Of a stretch of DNA of 64,000 bases, positions 41,823 to 49,250 are shown piece after piece. The position numbers were made by a program, and so were the translations under genes. Below the pieces are notes generated by a model that saw nothing but the letters and a program-made list of their open reading frames with translations, was not told where the DNA came from and searched no databases. Within the stretch, counting starts at the first letter, position 1. Each line of letters opens with the position of its first letter. The stretch comes from VRUE01 sp963788975 (GTDB lineage: Bacteria > Actinomycetota > Thermoleophilia > Solirubrobacterales > 70-9). The stretch spans positions 744,001 through 808,000 of the forward strand of contig CAWBIJ010000004.1 in assembly GCA_963788975.1 (NCBI GenBank). The letters run 5' to 3'.

Positions 41823-42254
41823 CTATTCGATCTTCAGCAGATCGACGACGTAGAACAGCGGGCCTCCCCCAAAAGCCAGCTTCGAGGGGATCAGTAGTTC
41901 CCGTCGGCCACCGACCTTCATCCCTTTCACGCCTTCGTCCCAAGCCTCGAAGAAAGCACCGGAGCCGAGGTCGTAGGTGATCGGTGGAAAGCCCCAGGAG
42001 GTGTAGCGCTCGGTGCCGTCTTCGTCAACGCCCAAGTAGTGGATCGTCATTTTGTCGCCGTACTCGACCTCCGGACCCGACCCCTCCTCGATGTCCTTGA
42101 CGATCAACTCCGTCGGCGGTGTCTTCGGAGGCTCGATCTCGGGCTTGGTCAGCTTTGCCGACTGCTCTGGCTCGGCCGAGGAACTGTCCCCGCCACAGGC
42201 GCTCAACGCCAATGCCAAGGCGGCCACGGCGGCGGTCAGGAAGAGGTACTTCAT
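41823..42254 (-). CDS. FKBP-type peptidyl-prolyl isomerase-like lipoprotein, paralogue 1
   Basis: 143 aa. Signal peptide with lipobox LSAC (Cys20), a linker rich in Ser/Pro/Lys, then an FKBP domain (VEYGDKMTIHYLGV, DEGVKGMKVGGRRELLIPSKLAFGGG, LFYVVDLLKIE). The Phe-Asp pair of FKBP (F36-D37) is not present and the Val-Ile pair is replaced by Phe-Phe (FFEAWDEG). The active-site loop before the last strand is shortened. It is last of four tandem paralogues; its start overlaps the next copy's stop by 4 bp. Confidence 0.88.
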   Translation of the reverse strand: MKYLFLTAAVAALALALSACGGDSSSAEPEQSAKLTKPEIEPPKTPPTELIVKDIEEGSGPEVEYGDKMTIHYLGVDEDGTERYTSWGFPPITYDLGSGAFFEAWDEGVKGMKVGGRRELLIPSKLAFGGGPLFYVVDLLKIE

Positions 42255-42688
42255 TGCTCGATCTTCAGCAGGTCGACCACATAAAACCTGGCTTCTCCGG
42301 TCATGCTTGCCGGGAAGGTCAGCTCACGCCGGCCACCCTCTTTCATCCCCTCGAAGCTTTCGTCCCAGCCTTCGAAAAACCCAGCGGAGCCCAGCGTGAA
42401 GGTGAGCGGATTGTCGCTCCAGTTGCCGTAGCGTTCTTCGCCGTCTTCGTCGACTGAGGCGTAGTGGACCAAGAGCTCGTCTCCCCTCTTGGCTTCGGGG
42501 CCAGTGCCCAACTCGACGTCCTTGACGAGCAGCTCCGTCGGCGGCGGTCCCCCAGGGAATTCGAGCGCGGGCCTAGCGCGCTTGGCTACCGGGCCGAGCG
42601 ACTCGTCCGAAGAGCCTGAGCTGTCGTCCCCGCAGGCGGCAAGCGCGAGCGTCAAGCAAAGCAAGGCGGCTAGTCCCAGTGGCTTCAC
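42251..42688 (-). CDS. FKBP-type peptidyl-prolyl isomerase-like lipoprotein, paralogue 2
   Basis: 145 aa. Lipobox LAAC near residue 19, followed by a short Ser/Asp-rich linker and an FKBP domain (GPEAKRGDELLVHYASV, GFFEGWDESFEGMKEGGRRELTF, ARFYVVDLLKIEQ). As in paralogue 1, the Phe-Asp pair (here Arg-Tyr) and the Val-Ile pair (Gly-Phe) are lost, though the central Trp is kept. The loop between the last strands is very short. Probably a chaperone-like or binding protein rather than an efficient isomerase; that is inference. Confidence 0.88.
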   Translation of the reverse strand: MKPLGLAALLCLTLALAACGDDSSGSSDESLGPVAKRARPALEFPGGPPPTELLVKDVELGTGPEAKRGDELLVHYASVDEDGEERYGNWSDNPLTFTLGSAGFFEGWDESFEGMKEGGRRELTFPASMTGEARFYVVDLLKIEQ

Positions 42689-42700
42689 AGTGGGAGCGCG

Positions 42701-43228
42701 CTATTCGATCGCGAGCAGGTCGATTACGTAGAACAGCGCAGAGTTTGTGTATCCCGCCCGGGGCGCGGGAACACTCAGCTCTCGACGGCCACCCACCCTC
42801 ATTCCCTCTATCCCTTCTTCAAAGGCTTGGGAATACTTGATGGAGCCCAACTTGAAGACCAGCGGTTCGCCAGGTTCGCCGCCGGGCCAGGTGGAAAAGG
42901 CCTCTTTGCCGGCCTCGTTGTCGGCGACGAAATGGACGGTGACTTTGTCGCCCTTCTCGGCCTCGGGGCCAGATCCCTCGTCGACGTCTTCGATCACGAC
43001 TTCCGTCGGCGGGGGACCACTCGGGGGCTGAACGTTGGGCTTGGTGGGCTTCCCCGTGTCGGCCCCTTTGTCAGCTTCATCCGGCTCCACCGACTCCGGC
43101 GGCGTGTCCGGCTGCGAGCTCTCCGTCGTCGTGCCCGCCGAACCCGCCGCATCGCCAGAATCGTCGCTGCCGCATCCTCCGGCAGCGAGGGCGGCGCAGA
43201 GGATGATCGTCAGCACCAACACCTTCAC
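42701..43228 (-). CDS. FKBP-type peptidyl-prolyl isomerase-like lipoprotein, paralogue 3
   Basis: 175 aa. Lipobox AAGGC near residue 19, a long Asp/Ser/Pro/Glu linker (about 20-75) and an FKBP domain (GPEAEKGDKVTVHFVAD, KYSQAFEEGIEGMRVGGRRELSVP, ALFYVIDLLAIE). It lacks the Phe-Asp pair (Phe-Ser), the Val-Ile pair (Lys-Tyr) and the central Trp (Phe), the most divergent active site of the four. 12 bp separate it from paralogue 2. A 91-bp gap to paralogue 4 contains a short hairpin CGAGA/TCTCG near 43230-43255. Confidence 0.88.
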   Translation of the reverse strand: MKVLVLTIILCAALAAGGCGSDDSGDAAGSAGTTTESSQPDTPPESVEPDEADKGADTGKPTKPNVQPPSGPPPTEVVIEDVDEGSGPEAEKGDKVTVHFVADNEAGKEAFSTWPGGEPGEPLVFKLGSIKYSQAFEEGIEGMRVGGRRELSVPAPRAGYTNSALFYVIDLLAIE

Positions 43229-43319
43229 AATTCGAGAAATACTAGGGAAATCTCGATTGCTTGGCCACGCTATCCCGGCTGAGGAGGGCGGGGCCGATGA
43301 GACGGACGAGGGCGCAGGG

Positions 43320-43841
43320 CTATTTGAGCGCGAGCAGGTCGACGACGAAGATCAGCGTTTCGTTCGGGCCGATCGAAGGAGGGAAGCCGGCTTCGCCGTA
43401 GGCTAGTTCCGATGGAATGGTCAGCTGGCGGCGTCCGCCAACCTTCATCCCCTCCAGGCCCTGGTCCCAGCCTTCGATCACCTGGCCGCTGCCGAGCTGG
43501 AACGTAATCGGTTCCCCGCCCCAGGAGGAATCGAACTCTTCGCCGCTTTCATAGCCGACCCCGACGTACTGGACCGTGACTTCATCGCCAGCTTTAGCGG
43601 CGGGGCCCTTGCCTTCGACCACTTCCTCCTTCACCAACTCCGTCGGCGGAGCGTCTTCCGGAACTTCGATCTTGGGCTTTGTTTTCGTGTCCGTGAGGTC
43701 GGCTTGGGGCGCGGTGGCCTCAGTCGTCCCCTGTTCGGTGGCTGTCTGCTCGGTCGTCGAGTCGTTGTCGTCGCCGCAGCCGGCGAACGCCAGAGCCGCG
43801 CACGCGACGATCGCTATTAGCAATGCCTTCACGGCGCGCAA
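43320..43841 (-). CDS. FKBP-type peptidyl-prolyl isomerase lipoprotein, paralogue 4 (complete active site)
   Basis: 173 aa. Lipobox FAGC near residue 21, an acidic Thr/Glu linker, then a full FKBP domain: GDEVTVQYVGVGYESGEEFDSSW (Tyr, Phe-Asp pair), ITFQLGSGQVIEGWDQGLEGM (Phe, Val-Ile, Trp), LAYGEAGFPPSIGPNETLIFVVDLL (Tyr and Phe). All residues lining the FKBP12 pocket that I can place are present, so it is the one most likely to isomerise prolines. First of the array and divergent from the symporter gene. Confidence 0.92.
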   Translation of the reverse strand: MRAVKALLIAIVACAALAFAGCGDDNDSTTEQTATEQGTTEATAPQADLTDTKTKPKIEVPEDAPPTELVKEEVVEGKGPAAKAGDEVTVQYVGVGYESGEEFDSSWGGEPITFQLGSGQVIEGWDQGLEGMKVGGRRQLTIPSELAYGEAGFPPSIGPNETLIFVVDLLALK

Positions 43842-43867
43842 TGCTACGCAAAGCTACGCTCGGCGGC

Positions 43868-44761
43868 GTGGACAGCCCGATCCTGACCTCGGTGGTGCTG
43901 CCGGGCGCAATCGCCGTGATCATGTTCAGCCTCGGCTTGACGCTGACGCGCGAGGACTTCCAGCGCGTCCTCGTCGCGCCGCGTGGGGTCGCGATCGGGA
44001 TGCTCAACCTGGCGCTGATCTCGCCCCTCCTCGCCTTCGCGATGGCAGAGCTGTTCTCGCTGCCGCCCGAGCTGGCGGTCGGCCTGGTCCTGCTCGGGGC
44101 GTCCCCCGGCGGGATGATGGCCAACATGCTGACGCACCTGTCGCGTGGCGACACGGCGCTGTCGGTGACGATGACCGCGATCAGCAGCGTCGGCGCGACG
44201 ATCACGGTGCCGCTCTTTCTCAGCCTTGCCACCAATCACTTCGACGCCACCGGGATCGGCGACGTCAGCATGCTCGGCGTCGTCGCCCGGGTCTTCGCGA
44301 TCACGATCGTCCCGGTCGCGATCGGGATGGAGATGCGCAGACGGCGTCCCGCCCAGGTCGCCGCCATCTATCCGCGTGTACGACGCGCCTCGCTCGCCCT
44401 GTTCGCGCTCGTCGTCCTCGGCGCGATCGCCAGCGAGTACGACACCGTCGGCGAGAACCTCGCCGACGTCGCCGGCGCGGCGCTCGCCCTCAACGTGGCG
44501 GCGATGACACTCAGCTTCGCGATCTCCAAGCTCGCTCGGCTAGACGATCGCCAGTCGACGGCGATCGCGCTCGAGCTGGGGATCCATAACTCGGCACTGG
44601 CGATCGCCGTCGCCGCCCCCCTCGCGGTGGACGTCGGCATCCCCGCCGCCGTCTACGCCTCCTTCATGCTCTTCACGGGTGGCACTTTCGCCTGGGCGAT
44701 GAGCCGCCGCAACGGGAATCTGGAAGAGAAGGCGCACCGCGTGGAGCCAGCCGAGGCTTAG
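43868..44761 (+). CDS. Bile acid:sodium symporter (BASS) family protein
   Basis: 297 aa with about nine transmembrane helices. LPGAIAVIMFSLGLTLTREDFQRVL is the first helix and loop, followed by GLVLLGASPGGMMANMLTHLSRGDTALSVTMTAISSVGATITVPL (the discontinuous helix with the GG...N region used for sodium) and ALELGIHNSALAIAVA at the second crossover. Transports organic acids with sodium. The GTG at 43868 gives a normal N-terminus; an upstream ATG at 43841 is also in frame. Divergent from the FKBP array, convergent with nothing. Confidence 0.85.
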   Translation: MDSPILTSVVLPGAIAVIMFSLGLTLTREDFQRVLVAPRGVAIGMLNLALISPLLAFAMAELFSLPPELAVGLVLLGASPGGMMANMLTHLSRGDTALSVTMTAISSVGATITVPLFLSLATNHFDATGIGDVSMLGVVARVFAITIVPVAIGMEMRRRRPAQVAAIYPRVRRASLALFALVVLGAIASEYDTVGENLADVAGAALALNVAAMTLSFAISKLARLDDRQSTAIALELGIHNSALAIAVAAPLAVDVGIPAAVYASFMLFTGGTFAWAMSRRNGNLEEKAHRVEPAEA

Positions 44762-44782
44762 ACTTCCGCGCGGGAGGATGAG

Positions 44783-46276
44783 ATGAACCTGGCTTCGACA
44801 GTCACCGAGAGTGCCGAGCGCACACCCGACAGCCCGGCGATCCGGCTCGGCGATGCAGAGCTGAGCTACGCCGCGCTCGACGACGCCAGCGCGCGGCTGG
44901 CGGGGCTGCTGCGCGAGAAGGGGCTGGAGCAGGGAGACCGGGTCGGGGTGATGCTGCCCAACGTGCCCCAGTTCCCGATTGTCTATTACGGCGTGCTGCG
45001 AGCGGGCGGCGTCGTGGTGCCGATGAACGTCCTGCTGAAGCGGCGCGAGATCGCCTTCTACCTGGAGGACTCGGGCGCGAAGCTGCTGCTCGCCTGGCAC
45101 GGCTTCGCCGAGGAGGCGCGCGAGGGCGCGGCCGAGGCCGGTGCCGAGCTGATCGAGGTCGAGCCGGCCTCCTTCGCGGCCACGCTGGCGGAGCATGAGC
45201 CGGTAGGCGGCCTCGCCGACACAGCCGAGGACGACACGGCGGTGATCCTCTACACCTCGGGCACGACCGGCAAGCCCAAGGGCGCCGAGCTGACCCACCT
45301 CAACCTCGCCCGCAACGCCGAGGTCTCCAGCCACACCACCTGCGAGGTCGCCGGGGGCGACGTCGTCCTCGGCGCCCTCCCCCTCTTTCACTCCTTCGGG
45401 CAGACGGTGGGGATGAACGCCTCGCTGCGGGTCGGCGCCTGCCTAACCCTGGTGCCGAAGTTCGACCCCGGCGAGGCGCTGGCGACGATGCAGCGCGACC
45501 GCGTCACCCACTTCTACGGCGTGCCGACGATGTTCGGCGCCCTCCTCCACCATCCCGAGCGCGAGGGCTTCGACACCTCCTCGCTGCGCACCTGCATCAC
45601 CGGCGGCGCCTCGATGCCGGTCGAGGTGCTGCGCGGCTTCGAAGATGCCTTCGGCGCCGTCGTGCTCGAGGGCTACGGCCTCTCGGAGACCTCTCCGGTC
45701 GCCTGCTCCAACCACCCGGACAAGGAGCGCAAGCCCGGCTCGATCGGCACCCCGATCGAAGGGGTCGAGATGCAGGTGGTCGACGAGGACGACAACCCCG
45801 TCGCCCAGGGCGAGGTCGGCGAGATCGTGATTCGCGGCCACAACATCATGAAGGGCTACTGGCAGCGCCCCGACGCAACCGAGGAGGCGATGCGCGGCGG
45901 CTGGTTCCACTCCGGCGACATGGCCCGCACCGACGAGGAGGGCTACTTCTACATCGTCGACCGCAAGAAGGACCTGATCATCCGCGGCGGCTACAACGTC
46001 TACCCACGCGAGGTCGAGGAGGTGCTTTACGAGCACCCCAAGGTCCGCGAAGCCGCGGTCGTCGGCGTCCCCCACGACGAGTGGGGCGAGGAGATCGGCG
46101 CCGCGGTCGTCCTCCACGAGGGCGAGGAGCTCGCCCCCGAGGAGGTCAGCTCCTACGTCAAGGAGCGGATCGCTGCCTACAAGTACCCGCGCGTCGTCTG
46201 GTTCCTCGACGACCTGCCCAAGGGCCCCACCGGCAAGATCCTCAAGCGCGAGATCGAGCTGCCGGCTTCAGTGTGA
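44783..46276 (+). CDS. Long-chain acyl-CoA ligase (AMP-forming)
   Basis: 497 aa ANL-superfamily enzyme activating a carboxylic acid to acyl-CoA through acyl-AMP. A3 TAVILYTSGTTGKPKGAELTH, A5 VLEGYGLSETSPV, A7 GWFHSGDMARTDEEGYFYIVDRKKDLIIRGGYNVYP, A10 PKGPTGKILKREI are all present, so it should be active. The chain length preferred is unknown, but long-chain is suggested by the next gene, a lipid-binding oxidase fusion. It is 110 bp upstream of that gene on the same strand, separated by a hairpin. Confidence 0.92.
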   Translation: MNLASTVTESAERTPDSPAIRLGDAELSYAALDDASARLAGLLREKGLEQGDRVGVMLPNVPQFPIVYYGVLRAGGVVVPMNVLLKRREIAFYLEDSGAKLLLAWHGFAEEAREGAAEAGAELIEVEPASFAATLAEHEPVGGLADTAEDDTAVILYTSGTTGKPKGAELTHLNLARNAEVSSHTTCEVAGGDVVLGALPLFHSFGQTVGMNASLRVGACLTLVPKFDPGEALATMQRDRVTHFYGVPTMFGALLHHPEREGFDTSSLRTCITGGASMPVEVLRGFEDAFGAVVLEGYGLSETSPVACSNHPDKERKPGSIGTPIEGVEMQVVDEDDNPVAQGEVGEIVIRGHNIMKGYWQRPDATEEAMRGGWFHSGDMARTDEEGYFYIVDRKKDLIIRGGYNVYPREVEEVLYEHPKVREAAVVGVPHDEWGEEIGAAVVLHEGEELAPEEVSSYVKERIAAYKYPRVVWFLDDLPKGPTGKILKREIELPASV

Positions 46277-46305
46277 TCGACGTCACCCAACGGAAACTGG
46301 CTGGC

Positions 46306-46330
46306 TGGCCAGGATCGCGGTAACCTGGCC
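46306..46330. promoter_or_regulatory. Hairpin between the acyl-CoA ligase and R2lox-SCP2 genes
   Basis: Arms GGCCAGG and CCTGGCC around ATCGCGGTAA, 30 bp after the ligase stop. No T-tract. A GGCTGGCTGGCCAG stretch overlapping its left arm resembles the TGGCT-n4-AGCCA palindrome at the MMPL start. It could be a factor-dependent terminator, an operator, or both. A good ribosome-binding site, AAGGAG, precedes the next ATG. Confidence 0.45.
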
Positions 46331-46386
46331 CTAGGAGACCCGGAGGCGCCCCTGTTTGCGCGGCGCCGCTGCCAAAAAGGAGAGAT

Positions 46387-47673
46387 ATGAGCGTCGCGTC
46401 CCAGAAGTTGATGGACAACATCACCTACGAGGACCTCTACCAGCGCTGGGAGGGGGGCAACTGGAGCGCCTACGACATCGACTTCTCTCAGGACAAAGCA
46501 GGCTGGGATTCGCTCAGCGACATCCAGCGCCGTTCGGCGATGTGGATCTACTCGATGTTCTTCTACGGCGAGGACCGGGTCGCCGACACCCTCTCCCCCT
46601 ACGTCACCGCCGCCCCGACCGAGGAGCAGTCCTACTTCCTCGCCACCCAGCAGGTCGACGAGGTGCGCCACTCGATCTTCTTCCACCGCTTCTTCAAGGA
46701 GGTGATCGGGGTCGGCGGCGACTCGATCCAGCAGACCCTCTCCTCCACCCTGCCGCAGCTCAACTGGGGCTATCGCGGCATCTTCGACCGGCTCGACGTG
46801 ATGGCGGAGGAACTGCGCAAGGACCGCTCGCTGCCCAAGTACGCGCAGGCGATCACCCTCTACCACCTGATCGTCGAGGGCTCGCTCGCCCAGCCCGGCC
46901 AGCACTTCATCGAGGACTTCTTCGCCTCCGAAGAGACGATGCCCGGCTTCAGCTCCGGCATGTCCAACGTCTCCCGCGACGAGCAGCGCCACATCGGCTT
47001 CGGCGTCAAGGTGCTCTCCGAACTGCTCGGCGAGGGCAAGCCCGGTTACGAGGAGAACCGCGCCGCGGTGACCGAGCTGCTGCGCGAAGTCCTGCCCTAC
47101 GGGCCGGCCGTCTTCTCACCGCCCAACCTCGACCGCGAGTACACCGAGTGCTACGGCTTCTCGCTCGAGGACATCTTCGCCTTCGGCCTCAAACTGATCC
47201 GCCAGCGCTGGCGCACGATCGGCTACCCGACCGAGGAGATGCCGCCCGGCGTCTTCCCCTTCGACCCCGAGGCCAGCGAGGAGCAGGTCGCCGAGCGCCA
47301 GGTGAAGTTGATGATGGCCGGCATCCTCGGCCCCCCCGACGCCACGCCGGAGACGTCGCCGGAGTTGCAGCGCCTCTACTTCGACGTGGTCAAGCGGGTG
47401 GTCGATCCGAGGGCCGCCAACGGATCGCCGCTCGTCTACCAGTGGCGCTTCACCGACGCCGACCCCTGGCACCTGGTGATCGACAACGGCTCGACCCGGG
47501 CCGAGCCCGGCGAGGCGCCGAACCCGAACCTGGTCCTGGAGACCAGCTGGGCCGACTTCGTCGCCACCGGCAAGCCCGACGCCAACCCGCTGAAGATGGT
47601 GCTGCAGCGCCGCCTGCGCCCTCGCGGCTCGATCCGAGAGCTGGCCCGGATGCGGCGCGTATTCCCGAGCTGA
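46387..47673 (+). CDS. R2-like ligand-binding oxidase (R2lox) fused to an SCP2 lipid-transfer domain
   Basis: 428 aa. Residues 1-310 are a ferritin-like helical domain with six metal ligands in the R2 pattern: Glu62, Glu92 with His95, Glu164, Glu199 with His202. Val65 and Tyr159 keep the spacing (+3 and -5) of the valine and tyrosine that form the R2lox ether cross-link, which favours R2lox over a true ribonucleotide reductase R2. Residues about 335-428 read as an SCP2 sterol-carrier-like domain (HLVIDNGSTRAEPGEAPNPN, VATGKPDANPLKMVLQRRLR). R2lox binds a long-chain fatty acid. SD AAGGAG, ATG start. Downstream of acyl-CoA ligase. Confidence 0.85.
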   Translation: MSVASQKLMDNITYEDLYQRWEGGNWSAYDIDFSQDKAGWDSLSDIQRRSAMWIYSMFFYGEDRVADTLSPYVTAAPTEEQSYFLATQQVDEVRHSIFFHRFFKEVIGVGGDSIQQTLSSTLPQLNWGYRGIFDRLDVMAEELRKDRSLPKYAQAITLYHLIVEGSLAQPGQHFIEDFFASEETMPGFSSGMSNVSRDEQRHIGFGVKVLSELLGEGKPGYEENRAAVTELLREVLPYGPAVFSPPNLDREYTECYGFSLEDIFAFGLKLIRQRWRTIGYPTEEMPPGVFPFDPEASEEQVAERQVKLMMAGILGPPDATPETSPELQRLYFDVVKRVVDPRAANGSPLVYQWRFTDADPWHLVIDNGSTRAEPGEAPNPNLVLETSWADFVATGKPDANPLKMVLQRRLRPRGSIRELARMRRVFPS

Positions 47674-47678
47674 GGCTA

Positions 47679-49109
47679 CTAAGACATCGGCGGGCGCTGG
47701 TCCGCCCAGGGGCGCTCGGCCTCGAGCTGGGCGGCCAGGGAGAGCAGCGTCGCCTCGTCGCCACGGCGGCCGATGACTTGGACCGAGAGCGGCATTCCGT
47801 CCGGAGCGAAGCCGGCCGGAACCGCCATCGCCGGGTTGCCGAGGTGGTTCCAGGGCACGCAGTAGGGATAGAAGCGGCTCATCCCGAGCACGGTGCGCAG
47901 CGCCCCCCGGCTCTCCCAGCGACGGACCGGCAGCGCCGTGCCGCCCATCACCGGCATCAGCAGCACGTCGCAGGAGTCGAAGATCGCGTTGACGCGGGCG
48001 ACGTCTGCCTCCCGGCCGCGCATCGCACGCTCGTAGAGGGCTTCAGGAAGGATGCTCCCGAGCCGGCCGAAGCCCCGGGTCCGCCTTTCGAGCCGCTCTG
48101 GATGCGGCACTTCCTTGACGGTCTGCGCGACCCCGTGCAGGAATCGCGCGCTGATGTTGTCGCCGATCGCGCCCCACTCGGGATCGCGCTGGACCAAGTC
48201 GTGCCCGAGCGAGCGCATCAGCTCGGCGGCGTCGGCGACGGCCCCCTTCGCGTCGTCGGAGACGGTCGGCGGTGCGATCGCACGAGGAGCGAGCGTCGAG
48301 TAGGCGACGCGAAGCTTGCCGGGGGATTCCCTGGCCGACTCGACGAAGGGCCGATCCGGAGGCGGAGGCGCCTCGGCCTCCTGCGAGCCGCCGGAGACGA
48401 TGTCGAGCCAGAGGGCGGTGTCGAGCACCGTGCGACTCAGGCAGCCTTCGACCGCAAGGCCTTTCCAGCCTTCGAGATCGGGCGCCAGGGAGACGCGGCC
48501 GCGCGACGGCTTCAAGCCGAACAGGCCGCAGGAGGCGGCCGGGATGCGGATCGAACCAGCCCCGTCGCCGGCCGAGGCAATGGGAACCAGCCCGGCCGCG
48601 ACCGCGGCGCCGGACCCTCCGCTCGAGCCGCCGGGGGTCCGCTGCGGGTTCCAGGGGTTGCGGGTGACCCCGTAGGTCGCCGACTCGGTGAAGCCGCAGA
48701 TCGCCAGCTCCGGCAGCAGGGTCAGCCCGACGATGATCGCGCCGGCCTCGCGCAGGCGACGCACCATCTCGCAATCCTCCTTGGCCGGCTCGCTGAAGGC
48801 GTCGGTACCGTGCGTATTTACCTCGCCGGCGATGTCGACTTCGTCCTTGATCGCGATCGGCACCCCTAGCAGCGGCCTCTCCTCGCCCGCCTTCAGGCGC
48901 GCCTCGGCCTGCTCGGCTTCGAGCAGCGCCTTCTCGGCGAAGACCTTGCGGATGGAGTTCAACTCCGGGTCGAGGCGGGCGATGCGGTCGAGGCTGAGTC
49001 GCACCAGCTCGGTCGGCGAGACCTCACCGGCTCGCACCATCTCCGCCTGCCGCGCCGCCCCGGCGAACGCGACATCCTCGTCCGCTCGAACGGCCTCACT
49101 CGCTCCCAT
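47679..49109 (-). CDS. Amidase-signature family enzyme
   Basis: 476 aa. The Ser-Ser-Lys catalytic triad is visible: Lys in VPIAIKDEVDIAG, the Gly/Ser-rich TPGGSSGGSGAAVAAGL with two serines, and SIRIPAASCGLFGLKPSRGRVS. Hydrolyses amides; the substrate could be indoleacetamide, short peptides or acyl amides. Without gatB or gatC nearby it is not the tRNA amidotransferase GatA. ATG at 49109. R1 copy 3 lies just upstream, in the other sense. Confidence 0.9.
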   Translation of the reverse strand: MGASEAVRADEDVAFAGAARQAEMVRAGEVSPTELVRLSLDRIARLDPELNSIRKVFAEKALLEAEQAEARLKAGEERPLLGVPIAIKDEVDIAGEVNTHGTDAFSEPAKEDCEMVRRLREAGAIIVGLTLLPELAICGFTESATYGVTRNPWNPQRTPGGSSGGSGAAVAAGLVPIASAGDGAGSIRIPAASCGLFGLKPSRGRVSLAPDLEGWKGLAVEGCLSRTVLDTALWLDIVSGGSQEAEAPPPPDRPFVESARESPGKLRVAYSTLAPRAIAPPTVSDDAKGAVADAAELMRSLGHDLVQRDPEWGAIGDNISARFLHGVAQTVKEVPHPERLERRTRGFGRLGSILPEALYERAMRGREADVARVNAIFDSCDVLLMPVMGGTALPVRRWESRGALRTVLGMSRFYPYCVPWNHLGNPAMAVPAGFAPDGMPLSVQVIGRRGDEATLLSLAAQLEAERPWADQRPPMS

Positions 49110-49138
49110 GGGCGGTGATCCTAACCGGCGACTGTCGA

Positions 49139-49250
49139 GGACCGATCCTGGTAGGGGTGGAGCGTCTTGTACTTTTTCGGTCGATCCGCTCTCGGACGGC
49201 CATTCTCGACGACCGAAAAAGTTAAGCGGAGCCCCTGGCGGGATCGGTCC
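49139..49250 (+). repeat. R1 structured palindromic repeat, copy 3
   Basis: 112 nt. Outer arms 49139-49158 and 49231-49250 pair at 19 of 20 positions including G-T pairs. Inner arms 49171-49183 and 49210-49222 pair perfectly over 13 bp. Internal loop GGAGCGTCTTGT (49159-49170) and TAAGCGGA (49223-49230), with the same lengths as copies 1 and 2. Apex contains CGGACGGCC. It fills the gap between amidase and MMPL genes. Confidence 0.88.

Noticed and set aside
46387..47673. Class I ribonucleotide reductase small subunit (nrdB/nrdF)
   Set aside because: No large subunit gene is nearby, the Val65/Tyr159 spacing matches R2lox, and a C-terminal SCP2-like domain replaces the R2 tail that docks on the large subunit.
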